NCBI RefSeq assembly: GCF_050589605.1
Contig: NZ_JBNGOO010000006.1
Length of the DNA stretch: 64,000 nt
Source of the DNA: Granulosicoccus sp947495035
GTDB taxonomy: Bacteria; Pseudomonadota; Gammaproteobacteria; Granulosicoccales; Granulosicoccaceae
Strand: one strand, 5' to 3'
The translations under genes were made by a program, and so were the position numbers. The notes beneath the pieces are model-generated. The model saw only the letters and a list, made by a program, of their open reading frames with translations, did no database searches and was not told the DNA's origin. Positions 53,306 through 62,417 of this stretch are shown piece by piece. Within the stretch, counting starts at the first letter, position 1. Each line of letters begins with the position of its first letter.

Positions 53306-55012
53306 ATGACAGACTCCAACACCGAATCAGACAACACCCCTCGACCCGATGCGCGACACAATCAGCGTACCGTGATGCCCGCCACGGGTAAGGAGCTATC
53401 GTGCAAGAGCTGGCTGACCGAAGCGCCACTACGCATGCTGATGAACAATCTTCATCCGGATGTCGCCGAGAATCCGCATGAACTGGTGGTGTATGGCGGC
53501 ATCGGGCGCGCGGCGCGTACCTGGGATGACTTCGACAAGATCGTGGCAAGCCTGCAGGAACTCGAATCCGACCAGACTCTGCTGGTGCAATCCGGCAAAC
53601 CCGTCGGTGTTTTCCGTACCCACGCCGATGCTCCACGGGTACTGATCGCCAATTCCAACCTGGTGCCACACTGGGCAACCTGGGATCATTTCAACGAACT
53701 GGACAAGAAGGGCCTTGCCATGTACGGCCAGATGACCGCCGGCTCCTGGATCTACATCGGCAGCCAGGGCATTGTGCAAGGCACCTACGAGACCTTCGTG
53801 GAAGCCGGCCGGCAACACTACGATGGTGATCTCACCGGTCGCTGGATTCTGACTGCCGGTCTGGGTGGCATGGGGGGCGCACAACCACTTGCGGCCGTCA
53901 TGGCTGGCGCGTGTTGCCTGGCCGTGGAATGTGACGAGACGCGAGCCGATTTCCGACAACGCACTCGCTACGTGGACGAAAAAACGCACGATCTGGATGA
54001 AGCCCTGGCCATGATCAAGCAATGGACCAGCGAAGGAAAGGCCAAGTCTGTCGCTCTGATCGGCAACGCTGCCGACGTCTATCCCGAACTCGTCAGACGC
54101 GGCGTTCGCCCCGACATGGTCACGGACCAGACCAGCGCTCACGATCCTCTGCACGGCTACCTGCCGCAGAGCTGGAGCGTGGCAGAATGGAAGAGTCGTC
54201 AGGAGAGTGACCCGAAGGCTGTGGAAAAAGCCGCTCGCGCCAGCATGAAGGTGCATGTAGCGGCCATGGTGGACTTCTGGAATGCCGGCGTTCCCACACT
54301 CGATTACGGCAACAACATTCGACAGGTGGCACTGGAGGAAGGACTGGAAAACGCCTTTGCCTTTCCCGGTTTCGTACCCGCCTACATTCGGCCTCTGTTC
54401 TGCCGGGGTATCGGGCCATTCCGCTGGGCTGCGCTGTCAGGCGACCCGGAGGACATCTACAAGACCGACGCCAAGGTCAAGGAGATTCTGGCTGACGATC
54501 ATCATCTGCACAACTGGCTGGACATGGCGCGCGAGCGCATTGCCTTCCAGGGCCTGCCGGCTCGCATCTGCTGGGTCGGACTGGGTGTCCGTGACAAACT
54601 GGGACTGGCCTTCAACGAAATGGTCCGTAGCGGCGAGTTGTCAGCGCCGATCGTCATCGGTCGTGATCACCTGGACTCCGGCTCGGTGGCCTCTCCCAAC
54701 CGGGAAACCGAAGCCATGCGGGATGGTTCGGATGCCGTGTCCGACTGGCCACTGTTGAATGCCCTGCTCAATACGGCCTCCGGCGCCACCTGGGTCTCAC
54801 TGCATCACGGTGGTGGCGTCGGCATGGGCTTTTCCCAGCATTCAGGCATGGTCATCTGCTGTGATGGCAGCGAGGAGGCCGATCGGCGCATTGCACGTGT
54901 ATTGTGGAACGACCCTGCCACCGGCGTCATGCGCCACGCCGACGCAGGCTACCCCGAAGCTCTCGACTGTGCCCGGGACAATGGTCTGCAGCTGCCCGCC
55001 ATTCTGGACTGA
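53306..55012 (+). CDS. hutU: urocanate hydratase
   Basis: The 568-residue product matches HutU: LNNLHPDVAENP-like LMNNLHPDVAENPHELVVYG, VQSGKPVGVFRTHADAPRVL, the NAD-binding GLGGMGGAQPLAAVMAGACC and LGVRDKLGLAFNEMVRSGEL. It hydrates urocanate to imidazolonepropionate. The ATG at 53306 has an AAGGAAG ribosome-binding site. It follows hutH by 14 bases. Confidence 0.97.
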   Translation: MTDSNTESDNTPRPDARHNQRTVMPATGKELSCKSWLTEAPLRMLMNNLHPDVAENPHELVVYGGIGRAARTWDDFDKIVASLQELESDQTLLVQSGKPVGVFRTHADAPRVLIANSNLVPHWATWDHFNELDKKGLAMYGQMTAGSWIYIGSQGIVQGTYETFVEAGRQHYDGDLTGRWILTAGLGGMGGAQPLAAVMAGACCLAVECDETRADFRQRTRYVDEKTHDLDEALAMIKQWTSEGKAKSVALIGNAADVYPELVRRGVRPDMVTDQTSAHDPLHGYLPQSWSVAEWKSRQESDPKAVEKAARASMKVHVAAMVDFWNAGVPTLDYGNNIRQVALEEGLENAFAFPGFVPAYIRPLFCRGIGPFRWAALSGDPEDIYKTDAKVKEILADDHHLHNWLDMARERIAFQGLPARICWVGLGVRDKLGLAFNEMVRSGELSAPIVIGRDHLDSGSVASPNRETEAMRDGSDAVSDWPLLNALLNTASGATWVSLHHGGGVGMGFSQHSGMVICCDGSEEADRRIARVLWNDPATGVMRHADAGYPEALDCARDNGLQLPAILD

Positions 55013-55067
55013 CAGACGCTTCAGCAACCGCAGGACATCAGCATTCGAAGCATACGGAGTCACGGTC

Positions 55068-55880
55068 ATGCATGACATCATCACCCAGAATCATGTCGAT
55101 ACCTTCCAGAACGATGGTGTCGTCCTGATCCGCGGTCTGTTCGACGGCTACATCGATACCCTCAGACAGGGTGTCGAAGAGAACCTGAACAGTCCCGGCC
55201 CCTATGCTGCCGAGAATCTGCAGAGTGGTGAGTCGGGACGGTTCTTCGATGATTATTGCAACTGGCACCGCATTGCGCCCTTCGAGAGGGTCATCCGCGA
55301 GTCGGCGGTGGCCGAGGTTGCCGCCTCGCTGATGGACTCGCGACAGGTACAGCTGTTTCACGATCATGTACTGATCAAGGAACCTGGAACAAGCAAACCC
55401 ACGCCCTGGCACCAGGATAGCCCCTACTATTTCGTTGAAGGTCAGCAGAATGTCTCGTTCTGGGCTCCGCTGGATCACGTCAGTGATGCCAGTCTGCGGT
55501 GCGTCGCCGGCTCCCACCTGTGGAAGAAGCCGGTGCTGCCGACTCGCTGGCTGGCCGAGGACAATTTCTATCCGGACTCCGACGATTACCTGCCGGTCCC
55601 CGACCCGGACAAGGAAGGCATGGACATTCGCGAATGGACGCTGGAACCGGGCGATGCCGTGGCCTTTTCGTTCTCCACTCTCCATGGTGCGCGCGGCAAT
55701 CATGCCGGTACCCGTCGCCGGGCCTTTTCACTGCGTTTGCTGGGCGATGATGCCCGTTATGTCGAACGCCCGGGCCCGACATCTCCGCCATTCCCGGGTC
55801 ATGCCATGCAGGCCGGTGACCGCCTCCGTGAGGACTGGTTTCCGGTGATCTACAGTACGCAGGGAGAGATCATTTCATGA
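55068..55880 (+). CDS. phytanoyl-CoA dioxygenase family protein
   Basis: The 270-residue product is a PhyH-type Fe(II)/2-oxoglutarate oxygenase: VDTFQNDGVVLIRGLFDGYI, iron ligands in TPWHQDSPYYFVEGQQNVSF (HxD) and a later His in FSTLHGARGNHAG followed by RRRAFSLRL (2OG-binding Arg). It is third in the hutH-hutU transcript, 55 bases after hutU, with a GGAG site. The family hydroxylates diverse small molecules; its place suggests a histidine derivative as substrate, which is inference. Confidence 0.87.
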   Translation: MHDIITQNHVDTFQNDGVVLIRGLFDGYIDTLRQGVEENLNSPGPYAAENLQSGESGRFFDDYCNWHRIAPFERVIRESAVAEVAASLMDSRQVQLFHDHVLIKEPGTSKPTPWHQDSPYYFVEGQQNVSFWAPLDHVSDASLRCVAGSHLWKKPVLPTRWLAEDNFYPDSDDYLPVPDPDKEGMDIREWTLEPGDAVAFSFSTLHGARGNHAGTRRRAFSLRLLGDDARYVERPGPTSPPFPGHAMQAGDRLREDWFPVIYSTQGEIIS

Positions 55881-55907
55881 AAAGCCTCGGACTGTCTTTC
55901 AAGGCTC

Positions 55908-56720
55908 TCACCCCAGTACGCTGCACAATCGATCAATCGCGCGACGCACTTCCGGCAGGTGCCGATCATCCTGATGGGTGACGATCCACTGATCGTGAGA
56001 CAACTCCGCAATGGTTCCACCCTTGCGTTGCAATTCTGCCTCACTGTCTCCGATGAATGTGGGCAACAGAGCAATCCCCACGCCGACCATGACCAGATCA
56101 AGACTGTTTCGGGGGGTGTTGACCTCACAGACGCCATCGTTGCCGGCGATCCTTTTCAGCCAGCGGGCAGAGGGTGTGTCGGCAATCACCCGGATCCAGC
56201 GCTCCGGGGCTCCCGCTACCGCATACGGTGCGAACTCGACACGCTGTAATTTGCGAGTGGCCAGATGATCATCGGTGGGTCGCTGATTCCTGAAGCCGAT
56301 GGTGACTTCACGCCGAGGAATATTCAGAATGTCTTCGGCCTGCACAAAACGCAGTTTCAGATCCGGCGGGCTACCGCTCAATGCTTCATGATTGCGCAAC
56401 AGTAGCAACGTTGTCCAGGTGCCCGCAGAGACCTTGACCAGTGGCTGCCTTGCATCAACCGGTCGGGCTGTCAGTGTGCCGATACGACTTTCGACGTCGG
56501 TCAACTGCTGCAACAGTTCACGTGCATCTGCGGTCAGCTCATAGCCACGATCGTGTCGGATGAACAGCTCGCGGCCCATGGCTCTCTCCAGCTGCAACAT
56601 TCGACGGCCGAGTGTGGCAGCGCTGCTACCGGTTGCCCTGGCCGCCGGCGACAGGCCACCTTCGCGAGCCACCGCCAGAAACAGATGCAGGTCCGACCAC
56701 TGCACTATCTTTTCATTCAT
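55908..56720 (-). CDS. LysR family transcriptional regulator
   Basis: The 270-residue product starts MNEKIVQWSDLHLFLAVARE and has the LysR helix-turn-helix (AREGGLSPAARATGSSAATL, then GRRMLQLERAMGRELFIRHD). The effector domain is shorter than usual (about 190 residues). It is divergent from the aldo/keto reductase with a 90-base gap holding a repeated TTTCAT pattern, so the reductase is its likely target. It is convergent with the hut oxygenase gene. Confidence 0.9.
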   Translation of the reverse strand: MNEKIVQWSDLHLFLAVAREGGLSPAARATGSSAATLGRRMLQLERAMGRELFIRHDRGYELTADARELLQQLTDVESRIGTLTARPVDARQPLVKVSAGTWTTLLLLRNHEALSGSPPDLKLRFVQAEDILNIPRREVTIGFRNQRPTDDHLATRKLQRVEFAPYAVAGAPERWIRVIADTPSARWLKRIAGNDGVCEVNTPRNSLDLVMVGVGIALLPTFIGDSEAELQRKGGTIAELSHDQWIVTHQDDRHLPEVRRAIDRLCSVLG

Positions 56721-56809
56721 GAAAATATCCTTTCATTTCATATCATTTCGCGTTACCCATTAAGCCTGTAGCCTGATTGCAAATCAAGCCGATCCAGCAG
56801 GACTTCATC

Positions 56810-57859
56810 ATGAAAACAGACATCACATCCCCTCTGGGCATCAATACCCTCGGCCACGGCGGACCACGCGTATCGAACTTCGCACTGGGGGCCATGACAT
56901 TCGGTGCGGAAACCAATGAAGCGGATGCCTTCAGTCAGCTGGACTGCTTTGTCGATCACGGCGGCACATTCATCGATACCGCCGACGTCTACAGCGATGG
57001 TGTGTCGGAACAGATCATCGGCAAATGGGGGCGACAGCGTGGTGGCCTGGACGATCTGGTCATTGCAACCAAGGGGCGATTCGCACCACCCGCCGGCAGC
57101 CACGGCGCTTCTCGCCGCAGTCTGCTCAGGTCGGTGAATGCCAGTCTTGAACGTCTGCAGATCGATGCCATCGACCTCTACTTCATCCATGGCTGGGACC
57201 AGGACACCGATGTCGCCGACACCCTCGCGACACTGGCTGATCTGGTCACGGCAGGCAAGATTCACCATATTGCGTGGTCGAACCTGGCGGGTTGGCAGCT
57301 GCAGAAAATCGTGTCAACAGCCGAGGCATACCGACTGCCCATGCCGGTCGCTCTGCAACCCCAGTACAGTCTGCTGGAACGAGGAATCGAACTTGAAGTC
57401 CTGCCCTGCTGCCTGAGTGCCGGCATTGCACTGACACCCTGGTCACCACTGGCTGGCGGCTGGCTGACCGGCAAGTATCAGGCGCATACCAGACCCACCG
57501 GCAATACCCGTCTGGGGATCGACCCGAACCGGGGTGTCGAAGCCTGGGATCTGCGCAATACCGACAAGACCTGGGAAGTGCTGGCAGTGCTCGAAACCAT
57601 TGCAGAGCAGCATGCGCGACCGGCAGCACACATTGCACTGGCCTGGCTGGCATCCCGTCCAGGGGTGGCATCCATCCTGCTGGGGGTACGTACTCTGGAT
57701 CAGTTACGCGACAATCTGGCAGCGGCAGAGTTGCAACTCAGCGAGACAGAGCTGGCGCAACTGACTGTCGCATCAGCCACCGGCCTGCCCGCCTATCCCT
57801 ACCGCTTTCTGGAAAACTGGAGCAGGATGGATATCTGGAAGACCATGGGAACTGACTGA
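56810..57859 (+). CDS. aldo/keto reductase
   Basis: The 349-residue product is an aldo/keto reductase: TLGHGGPRVSNFALGAMTFG, GTFIDTADVYSDGVSEQIIG (catalytic Asp and Tyr), DDLVIATKGRF (Lys), DAIDLYFIHGWDQDTDVADT (His), and PWSPLAGGWLTGKY. It reduces carbonyl groups with NADPH. It starts at 56810 with a CAGCAGG site. It is divergent from a LysR gene. Confidence 0.92.
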   Translation: MKTDITSPLGINTLGHGGPRVSNFALGAMTFGAETNEADAFSQLDCFVDHGGTFIDTADVYSDGVSEQIIGKWGRQRGGLDDLVIATKGRFAPPAGSHGASRRSLLRSVNASLERLQIDAIDLYFIHGWDQDTDVADTLATLADLVTAGKIHHIAWSNLAGWQLQKIVSTAEAYRLPMPVALQPQYSLLERGIELEVLPCCLSAGIALTPWSPLAGGWLTGKYQAHTRPTGNTRLGIDPNRGVEAWDLRNTDKTWEVLAVLETIAEQHARPAAHIALAWLASRPGVASILLGVRTLDQLRDNLAAAELQLSETELAQLTVASATGLPAYPYRFLENWSRMDIWKTMGTD

Positions 57860-57880
57860 GTCCGGCCAGCCCCCATGTCT

Positions 57881-59227
57881 TCAACTCAGGGCCGGGCGCT
57901 TGTCGACAACGCGCCGGGCCTTGCCCTCGGAACGCTCGATAGTGCCAGGCCCGGACAATTCGATCGTGCTGCTCAACCCGACCAGAGACTTGATCTTGCG
58001 CCCCAGTTCGGTGCGAAGTCTGGCCATGGTCGTGGCATCCTGCAACTCCCGCGTCTCGACAAAGACCGACAGTGTATCCATGCTGGCCTGACGCTCCACC
58101 AGCAGCTGATAATGGGGAGACAGGCCATCGATACCCAACAGTATTTCCTCGATCTGGCTGGGGAACATGTTGACTCCGCGAATGATGAGCATGTCATCCG
58201 AACGCCCCGTGATCTTGTCCATGCGACGCATCGGACCAAAATCCGGTGGCAGCAGACGCGTCAGATCACGCGTGCGATAACGGATCATCGGCAAGGCCTC
58301 TCGGGTCAGCGTCGTGATAACGAGTTCCCCGTACTCCCCTTCGGGCAGCACCTTTCCGGTCTCGGGATCGATGATTTCGGGGTAGTAGTGATCCTCCCAG
58401 ATGGTTGGCCCGCTCTTGCTCTCGATGTATTCATTGGCAACGCCGGGCCCACCCACTTCGGACAGCCCGTAGATGTCCAGCGCATCGATACCCAGCCTGC
58501 TTTCGATCTCCTGTCGCATGCTGTTGGTCCAGGGCTCGGCACCGAAGATACCGACCTTCAAAGAGGTCTCCCGCGGGTCGATTCCCTGTCGCTCCATTTC
58601 ATCAATGACATTGAGCATGTAGGAAGGCGTGATCATGATGATGCTCGGCTTGAAATCCTGGATGAGCTGAATCTGTTTGGCCGTCTGGCCGCCCCCCATG
58701 GGGATGACGGCACAACCCAGGCGCTCGGCCCCGTAGTGAGCACCCAGGCCGCCAGTGAACAGGCCGTAGCCATACGACACGTGCAACATGTCCTTGCGGG
58801 TACCGCCGCTGGCGCGGATGCATCGCGCGACCAGGTCTGCCCAATGGTCGATATCCTGACGGGTGTAGGTGACGACGGTCGGCTTGCCTGTGGTGCCACT
58901 GGATGCATGGATCCGGACAACATCCTCCATCGGCACAGCCGTCAGACCGAAGGGATAGTTATCGCGAAGATCGCCTTTGGTGGTAAAGGGAAACTTCGCG
59001 ATATCGGACAGCGACTGCAGATCATCCGGTGTGACGCCAAGCGCCTCGCACTTCAGACGGTAAGGGGCGACCCGGGTATACGCATGACGCACACTCTGCT
59101 GCATGCGTTCGAGTTGAATGCCTTGCAGCTCATCGATACTCGCGGTCTCGATCGGTTCAAGACTGCCTGCTTGCCTGTTCGTCTTAATGGTTGCTCCCCC
59201 GCGCAATGATTGTATTCGGACAGGCAA
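57881..59227 (-). CDS. paaK: phenylacetate-CoA ligase
   Basis: The 448-residue product (from a TTG start) matches PaaK: LQGIQLERMQQSVRHAYTRV, FPFTTKGDLRDNYPFGLTAV, the AMP-binding HASSGTTGKPTVVTYTRQDI, IYGLSEVGGPGVANEY and GRSDDMLIIRGVNMFPSQIE. It activates phenylacetate to the CoA ester. The other paa genes are not in the window. The start is uncertain: a GGGGGAG sequence sits 5 bases before an ATT codon at 59188, which would begin the protein at the family's usual place (MKTNRQAGSLEPIE). Confidence 0.93.
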   Translation of the reverse strand: MPVRIQSLRGGATIKTNRQAGSLEPIETASIDELQGIQLERMQQSVRHAYTRVAPYRLKCEALGVTPDDLQSLSDIAKFPFTTKGDLRDNYPFGLTAVPMEDVVRIHASSGTTGKPTVVTYTRQDIDHWADLVARCIRASGGTRKDMLHVSYGYGLFTGGLGAHYGAERLGCAVIPMGGGQTAKQIQLIQDFKPSIIMITPSYMLNVIDEMERQGIDPRETSLKVGIFGAEPWTNSMRQEIESRLGIDALDIYGLSEVGGPGVANEYIESKSGPTIWEDHYYPEIIDPETGKVLPEGEYGELVITTLTREALPMIRYRTRDLTRLLPPDFGPMRRMDKITGRSDDMLIIRGVNMFPSQIEEILLGIDGLSPHYQLLVERQASMDTLSVFVETRELQDATTMARLRTELGRKIKSLVGLSSTIELSGPGTIERSEGKARRVVDKRPALS

Positions 59228-59309
59228 CTATACACATCACCATCCGGCACTGGCATCCGACAATACCGGCACGCGCCCCGAACACAAGCTGCAAGCCGAT
59301 CCCGAGTAG

Positions 59310-59813
59310 CTAGCCAACACCCTGTCTGTCGCTCGAATCGCAGGATCGAAGATAGGTCTGCTGGATGACCCAGGCATCATAACTGGCCCGGTGACGCATT
59401 TCCCGGTGCTCGCTGAGCACCTGTTGCTTGACCGCATCCCATCGCTCGGTTTGCGCCTCGCTCATCAGTTGCTCGATGGGACTCAGTCGAAACTGCATGG
59501 CAAGTCCTGCTGACTGGAACAGTGTCGTCATCCAGGGCTTGTCGACGACCCATCCATCTGAATAGGTAGACTGGCCTGCCAGCAATTCGTTCAAGGTCTC
59601 AGCCACTTCACGAACCGGCCTGCCATGCCGACGCAGCGTCTGCTGTGAAATTCGATGCACGGCTTCGGCCGATTCCTCCCAGTGAGTCCAGTCACTGGCA
59701 GGCTTGATCAACAGGCTGTGACGCTGGCCACCGACAGTCACCAGACCCACTTCGATCGGATAGCTGGCACTGCCGAATCCGGAAGCTTCGATATCAACGA
59801 TGATGGGAATCAT
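59310..59813 (-). CDS. DEDDh 3'-5' exonuclease family protein
   Basis: The 167-residue product starts MIPIIVDIEASGFGSASYPI and fits the DEDDh exonuclease fold: Asp7 and Glu9 in VDIEASG, Asp91 in WVVDKPW, and H141 with D146 in RHRASYDAWVI. Small proteins of this kind are related to RNase T and the DNA polymerase epsilon subunit. An upstream in-frame ATG at 59885 is less likely because the family starts directly at the first motif. Confidence 0.82.
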   Translation of the reverse strand: MIPIIVDIEASGFGSASYPIEVGLVTVGGQRHSLLIKPASDWTHWEESAEAVHRISQQTLRRHGRPVREVAETLNELLAGQSTYSDGWVVDKPWMTTLFQSAGLAMQFRLSPIEQLMSEAQTERWDAVKQQVLSEHREMRHRASYDAWVIQQTYLRSCDSSDRQGVG

Positions 59814-59960
59814 GCCAGGCGTTCCAGGGGTCGGGGTCAGACGAATTCCAATGCCGTGTCGTAATACCACATTATCGTCACACAAGAATCATGCCAGCCA
59901 TGCCCCCCCTTCACTTCATGCCAGCTTGTCTCCCTGTGGCTCTTGCCCCATTTGCCCCAT

Positions 59961-61175
59961 TCAGCTGCCGCCGACAATCAAGTGCTCGGGTCCATAATCG
60001 AACCCTGTGATATTACGATTCCCGTCTTCGGTCAGAACCAGAATATCGTGCTCACGATAACCCCCCGCCCCCGGCAGATGATTCGGGATGGTGATCATCG
60101 GCTCCATGGAAACCACCATGCCCGGCTGCAGGACCGTATCGCAATCTTCCCGCAGCTCCAGCCCGGCTTCACGTCCGTAGTAATGACATAACACGCCGAA
60201 GGAATGCCCATAACCAAAGGAGCGGTACTGCAAGAGATCCTCGCTGGCGTAGAGCTCATTGAGCTCTCGGGCGATGTCCGAGCAGCGGTTGCCCGGAACC
60301 AGCAACTGCTTTCCCCGGTCATGCACCCGACAGTTGATCTCCCACAGGCGCCGCGATTCCTCGTCCACCTCCTCGGCAAACAGGGTGCGCTCCAGAGCAA
60401 CATAATAGCCTGCCACCATCGGAAAACAGTTCAACGACAGGATGTCACCCCGTTCGATCCTGCGACTGGTGACCGGGTTGTGAGCGCCATCGGTATTCAG
60501 TCCCGACTGGAACCAGGTCCAGGTATCGAGCAGCTCTGCCTGCGGCCACGTACTGGCAATCTCGCGCACCATGGTGGCCGTGGCATGCAGGGCCACTTCG
60601 TGCTCCGGCGTACCGACGGTGGCAGCTTCGACACAGGCAGCACCCCCGATGTCGGCAATACGTGTCATTCGAGTGATATGGGCGATCTCCTCGTCCGACT
60701 TGATCATGCGCAGACGCATGGCAGCGGCGGCAATATCCACGAAGTCGATCTGCGGGAAAAAGCTCTTCAGGTCAGCCAGAAAATCGATGTTGACATGATC
60801 GAACTCGATTCCAACTCGTCGTACCTGACCCAGCAACTGTTTGACTGCCTGCAGATAATTGTCGCGACTCCAGTCCGTATAGGTGAGGTTCTTGCCGGCG
60901 GTGCGTCGCCAGGGCTGCCCACCATCGATACCCGCACTGATACTGGTCAACTCATCATGGGTCATCACCAGGCCATATCGGCGCCCGAACTGGCAGTACA
61001 GAAAGTCGGCGTAGTAGTTGATGTTGTGATAGGAACTGAACAGAACGGCGTCAATAGCCTGCTCAGCCATGTGCTGGCGCATGGCCTGCGCACGCTGCTG
61101 CATTTCAGCGGCGGAAAACGTGCCTTGGGCCTTCTCACCGTTACCGGTGTAATCCTGAAATCGTTCACGTTGCAT
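59961..61175 (-). CDS. creatinase (creatine amidinohydrolase)
   Basis: The 404-residue product matches Pseudomonas creatinase over its whole length: FSSYHNINYYADFLYCQFGR, ISAGIDGGQPWRRTAGKNLT, DTWTWFQSGLNTDGAHNPVT and GYREHDILVLTEDGN. The catalytic His232, Glu262, Arg335 and Glu358 are at the same numbers as in the Pseudomonas putida enzyme. It cleaves creatine to sarcosine and urea. The ATG has an AGGAGA site. It is divergent from a LysR gene. Confidence 0.95.
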   Translation of the reverse strand: MQRERFQDYTGNGEKAQGTFSAAEMQQRAQAMRQHMAEQAIDAVLFSSYHNINYYADFLYCQFGRRYGLVMTHDELTSISAGIDGGQPWRRTAGKNLTYTDWSRDNYLQAVKQLLGQVRRVGIEFDHVNIDFLADLKSFFPQIDFVDIAAAAMRLRMIKSDEEIAHITRMTRIADIGGAACVEAATVGTPEHEVALHATATMVREIASTWPQAELLDTWTWFQSGLNTDGAHNPVTSRRIERGDILSLNCFPMVAGYYVALERTLFAEEVDEESRRLWEINCRVHDRGKQLLVPGNRCSDIARELNELYASEDLLQYRSFGYGHSFGVLCHYYGREAGLELREDCDTVLQPGMVVSMEPMITIPNHLPGAGGYREHDILVLTEDGNRNITGFDYGPEHLIVGGS

Positions 61176-61295
61176 GGCGTTGGTCTCCTGATCCCACTTT
61201 GTCTGTCAATCGTCCGAGAATGCACTCCGACGCCGCTCTGTTCAACCGATCGATTTTCATGCAAGCTTTAGTTTTTCTCATGTCGACAGAGCGTC

Positions 61296-62291
61296 ATGTC
61301 CCAGCTCCCCCTGAACGCCCTGCGTGTATTCGAGTCCGTCGTCCGACATGGCAGCTTCCGGGCGGCGGCCGATGAGTTGTGCGTTTCCCAGTCAGCGGTC
61401 AGCCACCAGATTCGACATCTGGAGCAATGGTTCGACACCCCCTTGTTCGATCGTAGCGGCAGTCGACCTCAGGCAATGCAGCGCGCCGAAGAACTGGCAG
61501 ATACGCTGCGGCATTCGCTGGCACAGATTCGGCACGCCTGTGATCGTGTTCAGCCACGTGGTACCGGTTCAGCAGATCTGGTGATTGCTGCCATTCCGTC
61601 CGTGGCTGTCTGCTGGCTGATTCCGCAGTTGTCGCATTTCAGGCAACGACACCCGGATATCACCATCCGCATCATCTATGCATTTCACGGTCAGGCACTG
61701 GATATCGACGACGTCGATTTTGCTTTCGTGTATGCCGACGGAGAGCCGGATATCGCTGGTACCCAGGCCCATTATCTGATGCCGGGCGCCAGCGTACCGG
61801 TGTGCAGCCCGGCCGTAGCGGCCACGCTGGACACACAAAAGCTGCTGGCAGCGAGCAGCGACATCAGTTTTCTGCATGACTCGGACACACTCGGCTGGCA
61901 AGCCTGGTTCCGAAGAGCCGCAGGATGTGAGCAATCAGTACCCGGCGCGATTTACGAGGACTTCAACCTGTTGCGCGCTGCCGTGCTCTCCGGACAGGGT
62001 GTGGCCCTGTGCCCACCGGCCATGCTGCAGGACGATCTGCGCACCGGTCGGCTGGTTCGGCTCTCCGAGGTCACGGTGAAGGATTCCTGGAATTATCATG
62101 TGCTGGAACATGCGCACTCTCGCGGCAAGGCCGGTTCGTCATCAACATTCAGTGATGGCAGGAGCACAGCCATGGTGAGGGAAACAGGACAGAGCTCGGC
62201 ACGCGGACGGTCGGATGCTGTCAAGCTGTTCAAGGACTGGCTGTTCAGCATCATTCCGACAGATGGCCGGACAAATGGCCCGGCAGATTGA
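61296..62291 (+). CDS. LysR family transcriptional regulator, GcvA-like
   Basis: The 331-residue product starts MSQLPLNALRVFESVVRHGS, followed by FRAAADELCVSQSAVSHQIR and HLEQWFDTPLFDRSGSRPQ, the GcvA-type helix-turn-helix. The last 60 residues are a Ser/Arg-rich tail beyond the usual effector domain. Its divergent position to creatinase suggests it controls that gene. Confidence 0.9.
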   Translation: MSQLPLNALRVFESVVRHGSFRAAADELCVSQSAVSHQIRHLEQWFDTPLFDRSGSRPQAMQRAEELADTLRHSLAQIRHACDRVQPRGTGSADLVIAAIPSVAVCWLIPQLSHFRQRHPDITIRIIYAFHGQALDIDDVDFAFVYADGEPDIAGTQAHYLMPGASVPVCSPAVAATLDTQKLLAASSDISFLHDSDTLGWQAWFRRAAGCEQSVPGAIYEDFNLLRAAVLSGQGVALCPPAMLQDDLRTGRLVRLSEVTVKDSWNYHVLEHAHSRGKAGSSSTFSDGRSTAMVRETGQSSARGRSDAVKLFKDWLFSIIPTDGRTNGPAD

Positions 62292-62383
62292 CAGGCAGGC
62301 AAGCGAGAATGGCCGTGACAGGCCTATTCGACAGGACCGCGCTGCAGCTGTGCGGCACTTGCGCTATCCCGCCTGTTCGGACT

Positions 62384-62407
62384 GCCCGCCTCCAACAGGA
62401 GACGGGC
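62384..62407. terminator. bidirectional hairpin terminator
   Basis: GCCCG-C-CTCC, loop AACA, GGAG-A-CGGGC: a stem of nine pairs with one mismatch between the convergent LysR and permease genes. There is no long T tract. Confidence 0.55.
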
Positions 62408-62417
62408 TTGCATTGCG

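Noticed and set aside
57875..59209. 444-codon open frame opposite paaK
   Set aside because: It mirrors paaK almost exactly and has no recognisable motifs; long antisense frames are common in GC-rich genes with biased codon use.
60204..61271. 355-codon open frame opposite creatinase
   Set aside because: Creatinase has all catalytic residues in the other strand; this frame is its shadow.
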